Assembly: GCF_017357425.1 (NCBI RefSeq)
Contig: NZ_CP014571.1
Span: 1,798,001 to 1,862,000, forward strand
Direction: 5' to 3'
Origin: Arthrobacter sp. D5-1
GTDB taxonomy: Bacteria > Actinomycetota > Actinomycetes > Actinomycetales > Micrococcaceae
Length of the DNA: 64,000 nt
The position numbers and the translations under genes are program-made. The notes under the pieces are model-generated. The model saw nothing but the letters and a program-made list of their open reading frames with translations. It made no database searches and was not told where the DNA came from. Each line of letters begins with the position of its first letter. Position 1 is the first letter of the stretch. Below, piece by piece: positions 1 to 9,629 of this stretch.

Positions 1-774
1 CCGGCAGCAGCTGCGGGGCTCCAGCCGAACGACACCATCACGTCCTTTGACGGAAAGACCGTCACGAGTTGGGACGAACTGACCGGCTGGATCCGTGCCT
101 CGGCAGGCAAGGATGTGGCCATCACCGTGCAGCGCAACGGTTCTCCTGTGGAGACCACCGTGACCCCTGTGCTCTCGTCCCGTCCCGTGGTGGGCTCCGA
201 TGGGCGCCAGGCGCAGGACGCCAACGGTGTTCTGCAGTACCAGGAGGTCGGCTTCCTCGGGATCGGCGCCCAAAGCGCCTTGGTTCCCCAACCGGCGTCG
301 GCCGTTCTCCCCATGGCGGGGGAGAACATCAAACAAATTTCCGGTGTGATCTTCAACCTGCCGGCCAGGGTAGCCGGGGTGGCGAAAGCAGCCTTCAGCG
401 AGGAACCCCGGGATCCGAACGGTCCCATCAGCGTAGTGGGCGTTGGCCGCGTGGCCGGCGAAGTCGCGGCCATGGAACAGGTTCCCATGCAGGCCCGCAT
501 CGGAACCCTGGTGGGGCTGCTTGCAGGGCTGAACTTCGCGTTGGCCATCTTCAACCTCATCCCCTTGCTTCCCCTCGATGGCGGCCATGTGGCAGGGGCT
601 TTGTACGAGGGCGCACGGCGTCAAGTGGCCAGGTTGAGGGGCAAACCGGATCCGGGTTCGTTCGACATTGCGAAACTGTTGCCGCTGACCTATGTGGTGG
701 CTGCGCTGCTGATGGCCATGGGCGCCCTGCTGATCTATGCGGACATCGTGAAGCCCGTCAACATCTTCGGCTGA
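1..774 (+). CDS. M50 family site-2 (RIP) metalloprotease, 5'-truncated
   Basis: The reading frame is open from base 1, so the N-terminal half with the HExxH zinc site lies outside the window. What remains is a PDZ domain (about the first 60 codons; GLQPND, then DGKTVTSWDEL) and the C-terminal membrane part. There the FNLIPLLPLDGGH stretch carries the conserved LDG motif that supplies the third zinc ligand, and a last hydrophobic helix (YVVAALLMAMGALLIYADI) ends the protein. RseP/Rip1-type enzymes cut membrane-embedded anti-sigma factors and similar substrates. Position just upstream of ispG is the usual actinobacterial arrangement. The call is firm; the substrate is unknown. Confidence 0.93.
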   Translation, partial: PAAAAGLQPNDTITSFDGKTVTSWDELTGWIRASAGKDVAITVQRNGSPVETTVTPVLSSRPVVGSDGRQAQDANGVLQYQEVGFLGIGAQSALVPQPASAVLPMAGENIKQISGVIFNLPARVAGVAKAAFSEEPRDPNGPISVVGVGRVAGEVAAMEQVPMQARIGTLVGLLAGLNFALAIFNLIPLLPLDGGHVAGALYEGARRQVARLRGKPDPGSFDIAKLLPLTYVVAALLMAMGALLIYADIVKPVNIFG

Positions 775-825
775 GCCATGAACATTTTCGGCAGAACATG
801 AATATTTCCGGCGGAGCAGGCGGGA

Positions 826-837
826 TAGGCTAGCACC
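826..837 (+). promoter_or_regulatory. -10 box TAGGCT placed for leaderless transcription of the YciI gene
   Basis: TAGGCT is followed by exactly six bases and then the ATG at 838, so the predicted first transcribed base is the A of the start codon. There is no Shine-Dalgarno sequence before this ATG. Inference from sequence position only. Confidence 0.6.
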
Positions 838-1131
838 ATGACTGTTTTCGCTGTTGAGTACGTATACGTCGCCGACTCCGGTGCCCTCCGCGACGAAGCC
901 CGCCCCGCACACCGTGCCTGGCTGGGCGAACTGGCCGAGGAAGGCAAGCTCCTTGCCAGCGGCCCGTACGGTGACGGCGCCGGTGCCCTCCTGATCTTCA
1001 AGTCCGCAGATGAAACCGGGCTCAACGACCTCCTCAAGCAGGATCCCTTTGCCGAAGCAGGCGTGATTGCCGGCATCCGCACCACCGAATGGGCCCCCAT
1101 CATCGGGGTCCTGGCGGCCCACGCGTCCTAG
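838..1131 (+). CDS. YciI-like domain protein
   Basis: A 97-residue protein of the YciI/YCII ferredoxin-like alpha-beta fold. Typical features are the [10 protein letters not shown] opening strand, the conserved [26 protein letters not shown] block (His-Arg plus the SGPY turn), and the [11 protein letters not shown] segment near the C-terminus. YciI homologues are small dimeric proteins of unclear biochemical role, sometimes acting as dehalogenase-like or sensing domains, so no reaction can be assigned. A -10 box six bases before the ATG suggests leaderless transcription as a separate unit between the M50 protease gene and ispG. Confidence 0.85.
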   Translation: MTVFAVEYVYVADSGALRDEARPAHRAWLGELAEEGKLLASGPYGDGAGALLIFKSADETGLNDLLKQDPFAEAGVIAGIRTTEWAPIIGVLAAHAS

Positions 1132-1178
1132 CCGGGCGTTCTCCACCACAACGATCCACCCCAATCCAAGGAGTCCAC

Positions 1179-2345
1179 GTGACCTCGGTCAGCCTGGGAA
1201 TGCCAGCAGCCCCACCCCCCGTACTTGCCCCGCGCCGTAAGACACGGCAGATCAAGGTTGGGTCCGTTGGTGTTGGTTCTGATTCGCCCATCAGCGTTCA
1301 GTCCATGACCACGACGCCCACCACGGATATCAACGCCACTCTTCAGCAGATTGCCGAACTCACGGCGTCCGGCTGCGACATCGTGCGTGTTGCGTGTCCT
1401 TCGGCGGACGACGCCGAAGCGCTTCCCATCATCGCCCGCAAGTCCCAGATCCCCGTGATCGCCGATATCCACTTCCAGCCCAAGTACGTTTTCGCGGCCA
1501 TTGAGGCCGGATGCGCGGCTGTTCGTGTGAACCCGGGCAACATCCGTAAGTTCGATGACCAGGTCAAGGAAATCGCGGCAGCGGCCCGGGACCACGGCAC
1601 GTCCATCCGGATCGGCGTCAATGCCGGTTCCCTGGAGCCGGGCATCATGAAGAAGTACGGCAAGGCGACACCCGAAGCCCTGGTGGAGTCCGCCGTGTGG
1701 GAAGCGTCCCTGTTCGAGGAACACGGCTTCCACGACTTCAAGATCTCCGTCAAGCACAACGACCCCGTGATCATGGTGGCCGCATACGAAATGCTGGCTG
1801 AGCAGGGCGACTGGCCCTTGCACCTCGGTGTGACCGAGGCCGGGCCGGCATTCCAGGGCACCATCAAGTCGGCAACGGCGTTCGGTGCGCTTCTGTCCCG
1901 CGGCATCGGTGACACCATTCGTGTTTCCCTTTCGGCTCCGCCGGTGGAGGAAATCAAGGTGGGCAACCAGATCCTGCAATCCCTGAACCTGCGCCCCCGC
2001 AAGCTGGAAATCGTCTCCTGCCCGTCCTGTGGCCGTGCGCAGGTTGATGTTTACACGCTGGCGGAGCAGGTAACGGCCGGGCTGGAAGGCATGGAGATTC
2101 CCCTGCGTGTCGCCGTCATGGGCTGCGTCGTCAACGGACCCGGTGAGGCCCGTGAAGCAGACCTCGGCGTGGCCTCCGGAAACGGCAAGGGCCAGATTTT
2201 CGTGAAGGGCGAAGTCATCAAGACTGTGCCTGAGAGCGAAATTGTTGAGACACTGATCGAAGAGGCCATGCGCATCGCCGAAGAGATGGGGGAGGCCGAT
2301 GGCGAAGATGCTGTCAAGGGTAGCCCCGTGGTTAGCGTCTCGTAA
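1179..2345 (+). CDS. ispG: (E)-4-hydroxy-3-methylbut-2-enyl-diphosphate synthase (flavodoxin)
   Basis: IspG (GcpE) converts methylerythritol cyclodiphosphate to HMBPP in the non-mevalonate isoprenoid pathway, using a [4Fe-4S] cluster. The three cluster cysteines are visible at about 281, 284 (CPSCGR) and 316 (GCVVNGPGE), with the fourth-ligand glutamate in the same NGPGE motif. The TIM-barrel half begins with RQIKVG and SVQSMT. I chose GTG 1179 because AAGGAG sits six bases upstream; the same frame is open further 5' but lacks a ribosome site. Length (388 aa) is normal for actinobacteria. The 3' end overlaps the next gene by 47 bases, suggesting co-transcription. Confidence 0.97.
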   Translation: MTSVSLGMPAAPPPVLAPRRKTRQIKVGSVGVGSDSPISVQSMTTTPTTDINATLQQIAELTASGCDIVRVACPSADDAEALPIIARKSQIPVIADIHFQPKYVFAAIEAGCAAVRVNPGNIRKFDDQVKEIAAAARDHGTSIRIGVNAGSLEPGIMKKYGKATPEALVESAVWEASLFEEHGFHDFKISVKHNDPVIMVAAYEMLAEQGDWPLHLGVTEAGPAFQGTIKSATAFGALLSRGIGDTIRVSLSAPPVEEIKVGNQILQSLNLRPRKLEIVSCPSCGRAQVDVYTLAEQVTAGLEGMEIPLRVAVMGCVVNGPGEAREADLGVASGNGKGQIFVKGEVIKTVPESEIVETLIEEAMRIAEEMGEADGEDAVKGSPVVSVS

Positions 2346-3186
2346 CGAGAACGGCTTGGGAGTCAGGGTGCTCGGCAAAGCCGACACCCTGGCTCTGCGC
2401 GCGCTGGCCAGCGAAGACGTGGTGGCCAATGTCTTCATCCTGTCCCACTTGGACAGCACGGGGACGGCTGCGCCCACCAGCGGTGGTGCCAGTATTTTTG
2501 GAGTGTTCCACGATCAAACGCTCCTGGGTGCCTGCTGGGCCGGGGCCAACCTCGTTCCTGTGCAACTTGATCCTGCATTGGCAGGCTATGCAGCAACGGC
2601 GGCACACCAAACCGGACGCCGTTACGCTTCAATTTTTGGCCCCGCCGACACCGTGCTGGCCCTCTACTCGCGTTTTGAACAACTGGGCCACGCCGCCCAC
2701 GAGATCCGGTCCCGCCAGCCCCTCCTGACCATCTCCGGTGGACCTGCCATCGGTGCCAATCCTGCCCTGACCTTTGGCGCCATGGAGGATTTTGACCGCA
2801 TCCTTCCGGCCTGCGCGGCCATGTTCGAGGAAGAAGTTGGCTATTCTCCCTTCCTCGGAGGCCAGGAGTTCTACAGCAGGCGGGTAGCCGGCCTGATCCG
2901 GCAGGGACATTCCCTGGTCCACATTGACGCCGGAGGCACGGTGGTCTTCAAAGCTGAACTCGGTGCCGTCACGGCGGATGTGACCCAGGTCCAGGGTGTA
3001 TGGATGAATCCGGAACTCCGGGGACGCGGCCAGAGCGCCGGCTACATGGCCGCCGTCGTGAATCTCTCAAAGACCTTTGCCCCGGTGACCAGCCTGTACG
3101 TCAACGACTACAACGCCAAGGCCCGCGCCACCTACGAACGGGTAGGCTTCGAGCAAGTGGGCACGTTCGCCACGGTGCTTTTTTAG
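2299..3186 (+). CDS. GNAT-family acetyltransferase with DUF4081-like N-terminus
   Basis: 295 residues with a two-part layout. The N-terminal ~150 residues resemble DUF4081 ([20 protein letters not shown]). The C-terminal GNAT domain has the acetyl-CoA binding loop [15 protein letters not shown] and the terminal strand-helix [23 protein letters not shown] typical of N-acetyltransferases. The substrate is unknown. The ATG at 2299 lies inside the ispG 3' end with a GGGGGAGG ribosome site just upstream, giving translational coupling. This ispG-GNAT pairing is common in Arthrobacter-like genomes. Confidence 0.88.
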   Translation: MAKMLSRVAPWLASRNENGLGVRVLGKADTLALRALASEDVVANVFILSHLDSTGTAAPTSGGASIFGVFHDQTLLGACWAGANLVPVQLDPALAGYAATAAHQTGRRYASIFGPADTVLALYSRFEQLGHAAHEIRSRQPLLTISGGPAIGANPALTFGAMEDFDRILPACAAMFEEEVGYSPFLGGQEFYSRRVAGLIRQGHSLVHIDAGGTVVFKAELGAVTADVTQVQGVWMNPELRGRGQSAGYMAAVVNLSKTFAPVTSLYVNDYNAKARATYERVGFEQVGTFATVLF

Positions 3187-3260
3187 CCTCCGTCCGGGAA
3201 CTTGTAGTCTTGTCCCGGTTGGCGCGCGCCAGCCATCACTCGAACTTTCTTGGGGAACAA

Positions 3261-3992
3261 ATGAAGAAGAATGCGCTGCGCGGTTTTGCCGCGTCAGGAC
3301 TTTTGGTCATGGGACTCACCGCGTGTGGCGGCGCCGGTACCTCTACGGATGCTGCATCTGCTCCGGCCAGTGAGACCCCGGCCCCTGCGCCCGCCCAGGC
3401 AAAGAAGTACACCACCCAGGAACTCACGGACCTGGTGAAGCAGATCAAGGCAGCCGATGGAACGGAACTGATGGTTTCTTCCGTCGACGACCTCGCTGGC
3501 CAGCAGGATCCCCTCAAGGATCTCCTGGGCTCCATGAACATTGAGCCGGCCGAGTGCAAGGACCTGGCCATGGCCGGCGCTTCGCAGCCGATCGAGGGCG
3601 CCACCGGCGCCAGCGGTGCAAAAATTGACCCTGCTTCCGGCGTCATTTCCAGTGTGACCCTGGCATCAGGTGTCTCCAGGGACGTGCTGGAGAACAACGT
3701 CAAGAGCAACGAAGACCAGATCACCACGTGCGCGAACATGACAATGTCCATGTCCGGCACCACCATGACCATGAAGACGGAAAAGTTCGACGGCATCGGT
3801 TCAGTACCCGGAACCTTGGGCATCAAGACCACCATGACCCTCCCTGACGGCCAGACCCAGTCAACCTTGATGGCCGCTGCCATTAAGGACGGCGTCCTCA
3901 TCTCCGCCACAGCCTCGGGAAAGAACGCCGAAAGCGGCGGCGCAGCAGCTGCCGGGGCACTCATGGACCAGGCCGCAGCACTTATTAAGTAG
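3261..3992 (+). CDS. Secreted lipoprotein of unknown function
   Basis: The 243-residue product starts with a lipoprotein signal peptide: MKK, a hydrophobic stretch (GFAASGLLVMGL) and the lipobox LTAC at about residues 20-23, followed by an Ala/Pro/Ser-rich linker. The mature part contains two cysteines (AECK, TTCANM) that could form a disulfide, and a Met/Thr-rich segment (NMTMSMSGTTMTMKTEKF). It has no domain I recognise. Start ATG 3261 is preceded by a weak GGGGA element; the longer upstream frame lacks a signal sequence. It is separated from ispG-GNAT by 74 bases and is probably membrane-anchored outside the cell. Confidence 0.8.
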   Translation: MKKNALRGFAASGLLVMGLTACGGAGTSTDAASAPASETPAPAPAQAKKYTTQELTDLVKQIKAADGTELMVSSVDDLAGQQDPLKDLLGSMNIEPAECKDLAMAGASQPIEGATGASGAKIDPASGVISSVTLASGVSRDVLENNVKSNEDQITTCANMTMSMSGTTMTMKTEKFDGIGSVPGTLGIKTTMTLPDGQTQSTLMAAAIKDGVLISATASGKNAESGGAAAAGALMDQAAALIK

Positions 3993-4392
3993 CGTCTGCG
4001 CTGCAGCCGCGCGGCATGCCACCCACGCTTGAAAATGTGTCCGCGATCACATAGGTTCTTCCCAAGCCGTGTCGTTGGGGTGCGGGTGGTATCGGGGGGA
4101 CTCATGATCAAGACCTTGACCGGCGTCGCTGGCGTCCACACCATCCGTGAGCTCGGCAGTGCCCCATGCTTCCCAGCCGCAGATGATCCCGTTCCGCTGG
4201 AGGGAACGGCGATCTAGTCCCAGGACAGAGTCTGCGGCCGGCCGGCCGCTGAGCCACGCCATCGCAGGATGACCAGCCCTTTGGGGCCAGGGGCTTCCAC
4301 ACGCGACGGCGTGGCTCTTCTGTGTGTGGGCACCCGGTAGATTAGTAGACAGTTGTTTTTGCCACACCTGCCATAGAAACGGATACGTACCC
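3993..4392 (+). other. 400-bp non-coding gap upstream of proS
   Basis: No convincing gene. A 37-codon frame (ATG 4104 to stop 4217) has a purine-rich GGGGGA just three bases before ATG, too close to be persuasive. Near 4272-4312 there are short imperfect inverted repeats. TAGATT at 4336-4341 is a plausible -10 for proS, which would give a roughly 45-nt leader. No T-box or riboswitch signature was recognised. Confidence 0.4.
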
Positions 4393-6204
4393 GTGGTCCT
4401 TCGCCTTTCCCAGTTATTCCTGCGCACCCTGCGTGAAGATCCCGTTGACGCTGAGGTCGCCAGCCACAAGCTCCTGGTCCGCGCCGGCTACATCCGCCGC
4501 GCAGCACCCGGCATCTATACGTGGCTGCCGCTGGGACTGAGTGTCCTGCGCAAGGTAGAAGAGATCATCCGTCAGGAAATGTCGGCCATCGGCGCCCAGG
4601 AAGTCCACTTCCCGGCGCTGCTGCCCCGCGAGCCCTACGAGGCCACCAACCGCTGGACCGAATACGGCGAAGGCCTGTTCCGCCTCCAGGACCGTAAGGG
4701 CGCGGACTATCTTCTTGCCCCCACGCACGAGGAAATGTTCACGCTCCTGGTGAAGGACCTGTACTCCTCGTACAAGGACCTGCCGCTGAGCCTCTACCAG
4801 ATCCAGAACAAGTACCGCGATGAAGCACGCCCCCGGGCCGGCCTCCTCCGTGGCCGTGAGTTCATCATGAAGGACTCGTACTCCTTCGACATTGACGACG
4901 CCGGTTTGGATGCCAGCTACGCCGCCCACCGCGCCGCCTACCTGAAAATCTTTGAGCGCCTCGGCCTCGAAGTCATCCCCGTTGCTGCCACCGCCGGTGC
5001 CATGGGTGGCTCCAAGAGCGAGGAATTCCTTTTCCCCACCGAGATCGGCGAGGACACGTTCGTGCGCTCGGCGGGTGGCTACTACGCCAACGTCGAGGCC
5101 GTGACCACCGTTGTCCCGGAGGAGATCGATTTCACCAACGCACCGGCCGCCCAGGTCCTGGACACCCCGAACACTCCCACCATTGATACCTTGGTGGCCG
5201 CAGCCAACCAGTTGGCTCCGCGCAGCGAGGCTGACGGCGGCGCCTGGACTGCCGCTGACACGCTCAAGAACGTTGTCCTTGCCGTGACCCTGCCAACGGG
5301 TGAGCGCCAGATCGTGGTGATCGGTGTCCCCGGCGACCGCGGAGTGGACCTCAAGCGCGTGGAAGCCAACATCGGCTCACACCTGCCGATTGCCGGCGAG
5401 ATCGGCCTCGAGGCTGCCAACGAAGAGGACCTCAAGAAGCTGCCGTGGCTGGTTAAGGGCTACATCGGCCCCGGCCTGTCCCTGGACCAGCCTCTGCTGG
5501 GCCTTGAGGGCTCGTCCAAAGTGCTGTTCCTGGTGGATCCCCGTGTCGTCTCCGGTACCAGCTGGGTTACAGGCGCCAACGCCGAGGGCAAGCATGTCTT
5601 TGGGCTGGTCGCCGGCCGCGACTTCACGTGGGATGGCGTCATTGAAAGCACCGAAGTGCGTGCAGGCGACCCCGCCCCGGATGGATCCGGTCCGCTGGAG
5701 ACCGCCCGCGGCATCGAAATGGGCCACATCTTCCAGCTCGGCCGCAAGTATGCCGCGGCCTTGGACTTGAAGGTGCTGGACCAGAACGGCAAGCAGCAGG
5801 TTGTCACCATGGGCTCCTACGGCGTTGGTGTTACGCGCGCAGTGGCCGCCTTGGCTGAAGCAAACCATGACGACCGCGGCCTCGTCTGGCCGCGCTCAGT
5901 GGCTCCGGCAGATGTCCATGTGGTGGCCGTAGGCCGTGGCGATGAAATCTTCGAGGCTGCTGAAAAGCTCTCCGCTGAGCTTGAAGCTGCCGGCCTGGAC
6001 GTTATTTTCGACGACCGTCCGAAGGTTTCTCCCGGTGTAAAGTTCGGCGATGCCGAGCTGGTTGGCGTGCCCACCATCCTGGCCGTTGGCCGGGGACTTG
6101 TAGACGGTGTGGTGGAAGTCAAGGATCGCCGCAGCGGCGAAGCCGAGAACGTTGCGGTGGACAAAGCCGTGGACTACGTGGTCAACTCCGTACGAAACCG
6201 GTGA
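4393..6204 (+). CDS. proS: Prolyl-tRNA synthetase (bacterial type with editing insertion)
   Basis: Class II aminoacyl-tRNA synthetase charging tRNA-Pro. The 603-residue protein has the bacterial-type N-terminus ([14 protein letters not shown]), motif 2/motif 3 signatures ([42 protein letters not shown]), the central INS editing domain between motifs 2 and 3 (about residues 230-390), and a C-terminal anticodon-binding domain. GTG 4393 starts the conserved region; codons upstream of it in the same frame are not family-like. The last four bases (GTGA) are shared with the next gene. Confidence 0.97.
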   Translation: MVLRLSQLFLRTLREDPVDAEVASHKLLVRAGYIRRAAPGIYTWLPLGLSVLRKVEEIIRQEMSAIGAQEVHFPALLPREPYEATNRWTEYGEGLFRLQDRKGADYLLAPTHEEMFTLLVKDLYSSYKDLPLSLYQIQNKYRDEARPRAGLLRGREFIMKDSYSFDIDDAGLDASYAAHRAAYLKIFERLGLEVIPVAATAGAMGGSKSEEFLFPTEIGEDTFVRSAGGYYANVEAVTTVVPEEIDFTNAPAAQVLDTPNTPTIDTLVAAANQLAPRSEADGGAWTAADTLKNVVLAVTLPTGERQIVVIGVPGDRGVDLKRVEANIGSHLPIAGEIGLEAANEEDLKKLPWLVKGYIGPGLSLDQPLLGLEGSSKVLFLVDPRVVSGTSWVTGANAEGKHVFGLVAGRDFTWDGVIESTEVRAGDPAPDGSGPLETARGIEMGHIFQLGRKYAAALDLKVLDQNGKQQVVTMGSYGVGVTRAVAALAEANHDDRGLVWPRSVAPADVHVVAVGRGDEIFEAAEKLSAELEAAGLDVIFDDRPKVSPGVKFGDAELVGVPTILAVGRGLVDGVVEVKDRRSGEAENVAVDKAVDYVVNSVRNR

Positions 6205-6998
6205 TTTCCGGCTTCGAATCAATCCAGCTCACCACTCTCATCCTGATTGTGGTGGCTGGATTCGCCGCCGGTTGGGTGGACGCTGTTGTAGGGGGCGGGG
6301 GACTGATCCAGCTTCCCGCCCTGCTGCTGGTTCCCGGCATCACGCCGGTGCAGGCCTTGGCCACCAACAAGATGGGGTCCATTTTCGGCACCACCACCAG
6401 CGCCGTGACGTATTACCGGCGCGTGGGACCCGATCTCAAAACAGCCGTGCCCATGGCGGTCATCGCGTTGGCGGGGAGCTTCGGTGGGGCCATCCTGGCC
6501 GCTTCGCTGCCTGCCAGTGTGTTCAAGCCGATCATCGTGGTGGCATTGATCGCCGTCGCCATTTTCACTGCCTTGCGCCCCCGCGCCGGAGAGTTGACTG
6601 CCCTCCGCCACGACGGCCACAAGCACTACGTGGTGGCATGCCTCATAGGCGCCGTCATTGGCTTCTATGACGGTCTGATCGGCCCTGGCACCGGCTCTTT
6701 CCTGGTGATCGCCCTGGTTTCGGCCATGGGTTACGCGTTCCTGGAAGCCAGCGCCAAGGCGAAGATCGTCAATATGGCCACCAACGCCGGCGCCCTGATC
6801 TTTTTCCTTCCCCACGGCTCCCTGCTGTGGGGCGTAGGGCTGGTCCTGGGCCTGGCCAATATGGCCGGCGGCTATCTTGGTGCACGCACCGCCGTAGCCA
6901 AGGGGAGCAGTTTTGTACGCGTTGTCTTCCTGATCGTAGTTGCGGCGTTGATCATCAAGCTCGGCGTCGACGTCTGGAATGAGAACTTCGCGGCCTGA
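6201..6998 (+). CDS. TauE/SafE-family membrane transporter (sulfite exporter-like)
   Basis: A 265-residue, very hydrophobic protein with about seven to eight predicted membrane helices. The family signature is the Gly-rich start [25 protein letters not shown] and its internal repeat [21 protein letters not shown]. TauE/SafE proteins export sulfite, sulfoacetate or related organic anions; the true substrate here cannot be read from sequence. It begins with GTG overlapping the proS stop by four bases, so it is translated from the same message. Confidence 0.88.
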   Translation: MISGFESIQLTTLILIVVAGFAAGWVDAVVGGGGLIQLPALLLVPGITPVQALATNKMGSIFGTTTSAVTYYRRVGPDLKTAVPMAVIALAGSFGGAILAASLPASVFKPIIVVALIAVAIFTALRPRAGELTALRHDGHKHYVVACLIGAVIGFYDGLIGPGTGSFLVIALVSAMGYAFLEASAKAKIVNMATNAGALIFFLPHGSLLWGVGLVLGLANMAGGYLGARTAVAKGSSFVRVVFLIVVAALIIKLGVDVWNENFAA

Positions 6999-7012
6999 TT
7001 CCCACGCAGGCG

Positions 7013-7789
7013 TCAGATGAAACTGCCGCTGGCATTGGCCAGCGATTTCAGACCGCGGACGACGGCGTGAGGCACCAACGCGCTGGAGGCTGGGTTACCG
7101 GGGGATGCCTCATTGGTGACGCAGAGATCGAACGTACCCAGGCTGGTCTCCGCCACCACGTGGTGGGATGTCTGGCCGGCGCCCGGATCTGCGATGAGCA
7201 CAGCCTCCACCACGTCCCAGTTGCCAGCGGCCAAGGCAAGCGCGGACACCACGTTGGTGGATTTAGGGAAGGCCTTGATCAAGTCCGCAGGGCCGCCCCG
7301 CAGAAGCTCCATGGGCCGGGTCGCGGCGAGCAGCCGTTCTTTGGTTTCCCCGTCCATCCACGGCTGGACCAGGGCGGCGGGCAGTTTTCGCGACTCCAGG
7401 GTGATGCGGTGAATGGTGCCGCCGGCGGAGGCGGCTGTGATCGCGTCCAGTCCGCCCAAGGCGCCGGTGGTGAGGAACGTCCGGCCTGGACCGTCGTCGA
7501 GCAGTTTCGTCCGCAGGGACTGGTCGCACAAGGCGCCTATCGAGGTGACCAGCAGGTCCGTGCCTGCCGCTACGGTACGGGGGCCGAATTCCGCGACGGC
7601 GGCGACGCCGGCGCACTCCACCACGACATCCGCCACTTCCAAGGCGTCGTCGAAGCTGAACCCTGCCCCGGCCTTGCCGTGCGGCACAACTCCGGCGAGC
7701 CTGGCGCCAGGGACTGTCCCGGCGTCGAGCAGTTCCACGATCCTCGAGCCGATGGCCCCGGACCCGATCAGGGCTACGGTGAGTGTCAT
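7013..7789 (-). CDS. Aspartate dehydrogenase-like protein (NadX/DUF108)
   Basis: 258 residues. The N-terminal Rossmann fold has GSGAIGSRIVELL, and the C-terminal domain is that of the aspartate/homoserine dehydrogenase-like DUF108 family (TTGALGGLDAITAA; FPKSTNVVSALALA). Family members oxidise L-aspartate to iminoaspartate with NAD(P)+, which can feed quinolinate and NAD synthesis; others act on related amino acids. Three bases separate it from the upstream kinase gene, so the two are one transcription unit. No nadA or nadC is nearby, so the NAD role is inferred from family only. Confidence 0.8.
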   Translation of the reverse strand: MTLTVALIGSGAIGSRIVELLDAGTVPGARLAGVVPHGKAGAGFSFDDALEVADVVVECAGVAAVAEFGPRTVAAGTDLLVTSIGALCDQSLRTKLLDDGPGRTFLTTGALGGLDAITAASAGGTIHRITLESRKLPAALVQPWMDGETKERLLAATRPMELLRGGPADLIKAFPKSTNVVSALALAAGNWDVVEAVLIADPGAGQTSHHVVAETSLGTFDLCVTNEASPGNPASSALVPHAVVRGLKSLANASGSFI

Positions 7790-7792
7790 CGC

Positions 7793-8815
7793 CTAGTGCG
7801 CCGTAGCGCCGGGATCGGGGATCTCATGGACCCGTGGAAGGCCATCAAGTGTCCGGCCCGCAAGAGTGCTGGCAACCCACAAAGAACGCGCTAAGTCTCC
7901 GCCGTGACCGGGAGTCCCCGCGTACCAAAGAGCATTGTCCACCTCGCGGGCAATGCTCCATTGCCGGGCAGCCTCGGGATCGAGCCCCGCGGCGACGCTG
8001 AAATCGTGGCAACGCTCCCGCAACGCAGCCTCCGGGGCCGTTCGGGAGAGGTCATGGATCCGGTTCCACAAAACCGGCGCCACAGCGAACTCGGCCTCAC
8101 CAATCTGTGGTTGCGGATCGATGGCCAGGTAGTCGCCACGGAGCTGCCGGTTGCCACTGGGGACAGCAAGGATGTTCATGAAGTGGAGGTCCGTGTGAAC
8201 CAGGACATCCCTCCCCGAGCGGCGTCCCACGGCGCCACGCGTCTGGCATACTTCCAGCGCCGCTTCCAGCAGCCACCTGGGAAATGGCCGGTCCAGGCGT
8301 TCCCACTCCGCCGGCAGCTCATCGCTCCATCGCTCGGCAGTTGCGGCAATGTGCTCCAAGGCCCGCCACTCCAGGCGCTCGTCAGGTTGGATGGAGAGCC
8401 GGCGCAGGACGGCGCCCCAGGCGTCCCTCGCGTGATCCATGGGGGCGTCCTGGAGCCAGCGGGAGGCCTCCAGCCGTTCAAGGAGCATGGTGCAACTGGG
8501 AGCATCCGCTGCCAGCAGGCGGACCGCGCCGTGACCATCCCACAGTGCCAGGGCGTGGCGCTCCACCTGGGCTTCGTCGTGCGGGTAGGCGATCTTCAGC
8601 GCGGACGGGGCGCCGTTCTGGAGGACCGGCACCACCAGCGCTCCATGGCCGTTCCATGGTTCGGTGCCGGGTGCCAGGTCAACTGAGAGCTGCCACCGGT
8701 CCAGGGCGTCGGAGATAAGTCCCGGAAGGCTGGCCAGCCAGTCGCGTCCCGCGGAGTCGCGGTTGTACCGGGCGTGGAGGTCGCCCGGAATGGGAATCAT
8801 CGCGTGAAGGGTCAC
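7793..8815 (-). CDS. Aminoglycoside/hydroxyurea antibiotic resistance kinase family protein (APH(6)-like)
   Basis: 340 residues with the phosphotransferase core of the streptomycin 6-kinase family (PF04655 type). The catalytic loop is HTDLHFMNIL, the metal-binding motif is AIDPQP, and the nucleotide-facing segment includes SALKIAYPHDEAQVERHAL. Relatives phosphorylate streptomycin, but many chromosomal actinobacterial copies have unknown substrates, so resistance should not be assumed. GTG 8815 is favoured over the ATG 15 bases downstream because TAGGCT lies six bases before it, the leaderless arrangement. It leads a two-gene unit with nadX. Confidence 0.85.
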   Translation of the reverse strand: MTLHAMIPIPGDLHARYNRDSAGRDWLASLPGLISDALDRWQLSVDLAPGTEPWNGHGALVVPVLQNGAPSALKIAYPHDEAQVERHALALWDGHGAVRLLAADAPSCTMLLERLEASRWLQDAPMDHARDAWGAVLRRLSIQPDERLEWRALEHIAATAERWSDELPAEWERLDRPFPRWLLEAALEVCQTRGAVGRRSGRDVLVHTDLHFMNILAVPSGNRQLRGDYLAIDPQPQIGEAEFAVAPVLWNRIHDLSRTAPEAALRERCHDFSVAAGLDPEAARQWSIAREVDNALWYAGTPGHGGDLARSLWVASTLAGRTLDGLPRVHEIPDPGATAH

Positions 8816-8827
8816 GCGATCAGCCTA
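8816..8827 (-). promoter_or_regulatory. -10 box TAGGCT for leaderless kinase-nadX mRNA
   Basis: On the minus strand TAGGCT is followed by six bases (GATCGC) and the GTG at 8815. No ribosome binding site precedes the GTG. Confidence 0.6.
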
Positions 8828-8849
8828 ACTCTGAGGGAAGCCGGAGCCC

Positions 8850-9617
8850 CTAGAAAACGCCGCTGGCACCCAAGAGCGTTCCCAGGGAGAACGTGGCAGC
8901 CAGGGCCAACGCGCCGCCCAGCACCACCCGGAAGGCCGCACGGAACCGGGAAGCGCCACCGATCCAGGCGCCAACAGCTCCGGTGATCGCCAAGGCAAGC
9001 AGGACCGCCACGAAGGTCAGCGGTACCCGGAGCTCCGGGGGAGGCAGGAGGATGGCCAGCATGGGCAGTATGGCCCCCAAAGTGAACGCCACAGCGGAGG
9101 CGAACGCCGCATTCCACGGGCTCACAATGTCGTCCTCGTGGATGTTCAGCTCCGCAGAGAGATGGGCGGCCAGGGCATCGTGCTCCGTGAGCTCCTCGGC
9201 AACCGCCCGGGCAGTCCTGGCACTGAGTCCCTTGGACTCGTAGATGGCCGCCAGCTCGTTGAGTTCGTCCTCGGGTTGCTGGGCCAGTTCGAGGCGTTCC
9301 TTCTCGATCAGCGCCTTCTGGGTGTCGCTCTGGCTGCTGACGGAGACATATTCACCCAAGGCCATGGAAATGGCGCCACCCACCAGGCCCGCGGTACCGG
9401 CGGCAAGGATGCTGCCGGTGCTGGTGGTGGCACCTGCCACGCCCACCACGATCGCAGCAACGGACACAATCCCGTCATTGGCGCCCAGGACCCCGGCCCG
9501 CAACCAGTTCAACCGGTGGGCCAAGTCATCCCGGTGGGGTTCGTTCTCGTGCACGGTGGCAGTGTCTGGGGAAGCCATGATCCAAGCCAAGCACCGGGGG
9601 AGGGTCTTGACCAGCAT
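8850..9617 (-). CDS. VIT1/CCC1-family transporter
   Basis: 255 residues with five hydrophobic segments. The family hallmark is the first helix region LNWLRAGVLGANDGIVSVAAIVVGVAG followed by the Gly-rich AGTAGLVGGAISMALGEYVSVSSQSD. A charged, mostly helical cytosolic insertion (about residues 95-165, EKERLELAQQPEDELNELAAIYESKG) corresponds to the metal-binding domain of VIT proteins. Family members move Fe2+ or Mn2+. The start is uncertain: TTG/ATG-type position 9617 has an ATAGGCC element upstream, while ATG 9578 gives a shorter N-terminus (MASPDT) that is closer to family size. Confidence 0.88.
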   Translation of the reverse strand: MLVKTLPRCLAWIMASPDTATVHENEPHRDDLAHRLNWLRAGVLGANDGIVSVAAIVVGVAGATTSTGSILAAGTAGLVGGAISMALGEYVSVSSQSDTQKALIEKERLELAQQPEDELNELAAIYESKGLSARTARAVAEELTEHDALAAHLSAELNIHEDDIVSPWNAAFASAVAFTLGAILPMLAILLPPPELRVPLTFVAVLLALAITGAVGAWIGGASRFRAAFRVVLGGALALAATFSLGTLLGASGVF

Positions 9618-9629
9618 GGCTAGGCTGGC

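Noticed and set aside
4029..4217. 62-codon ORF in the gap before proS
   Set aside because: The only purine-rich element is three bases from an internal ATG; no homology recognised.
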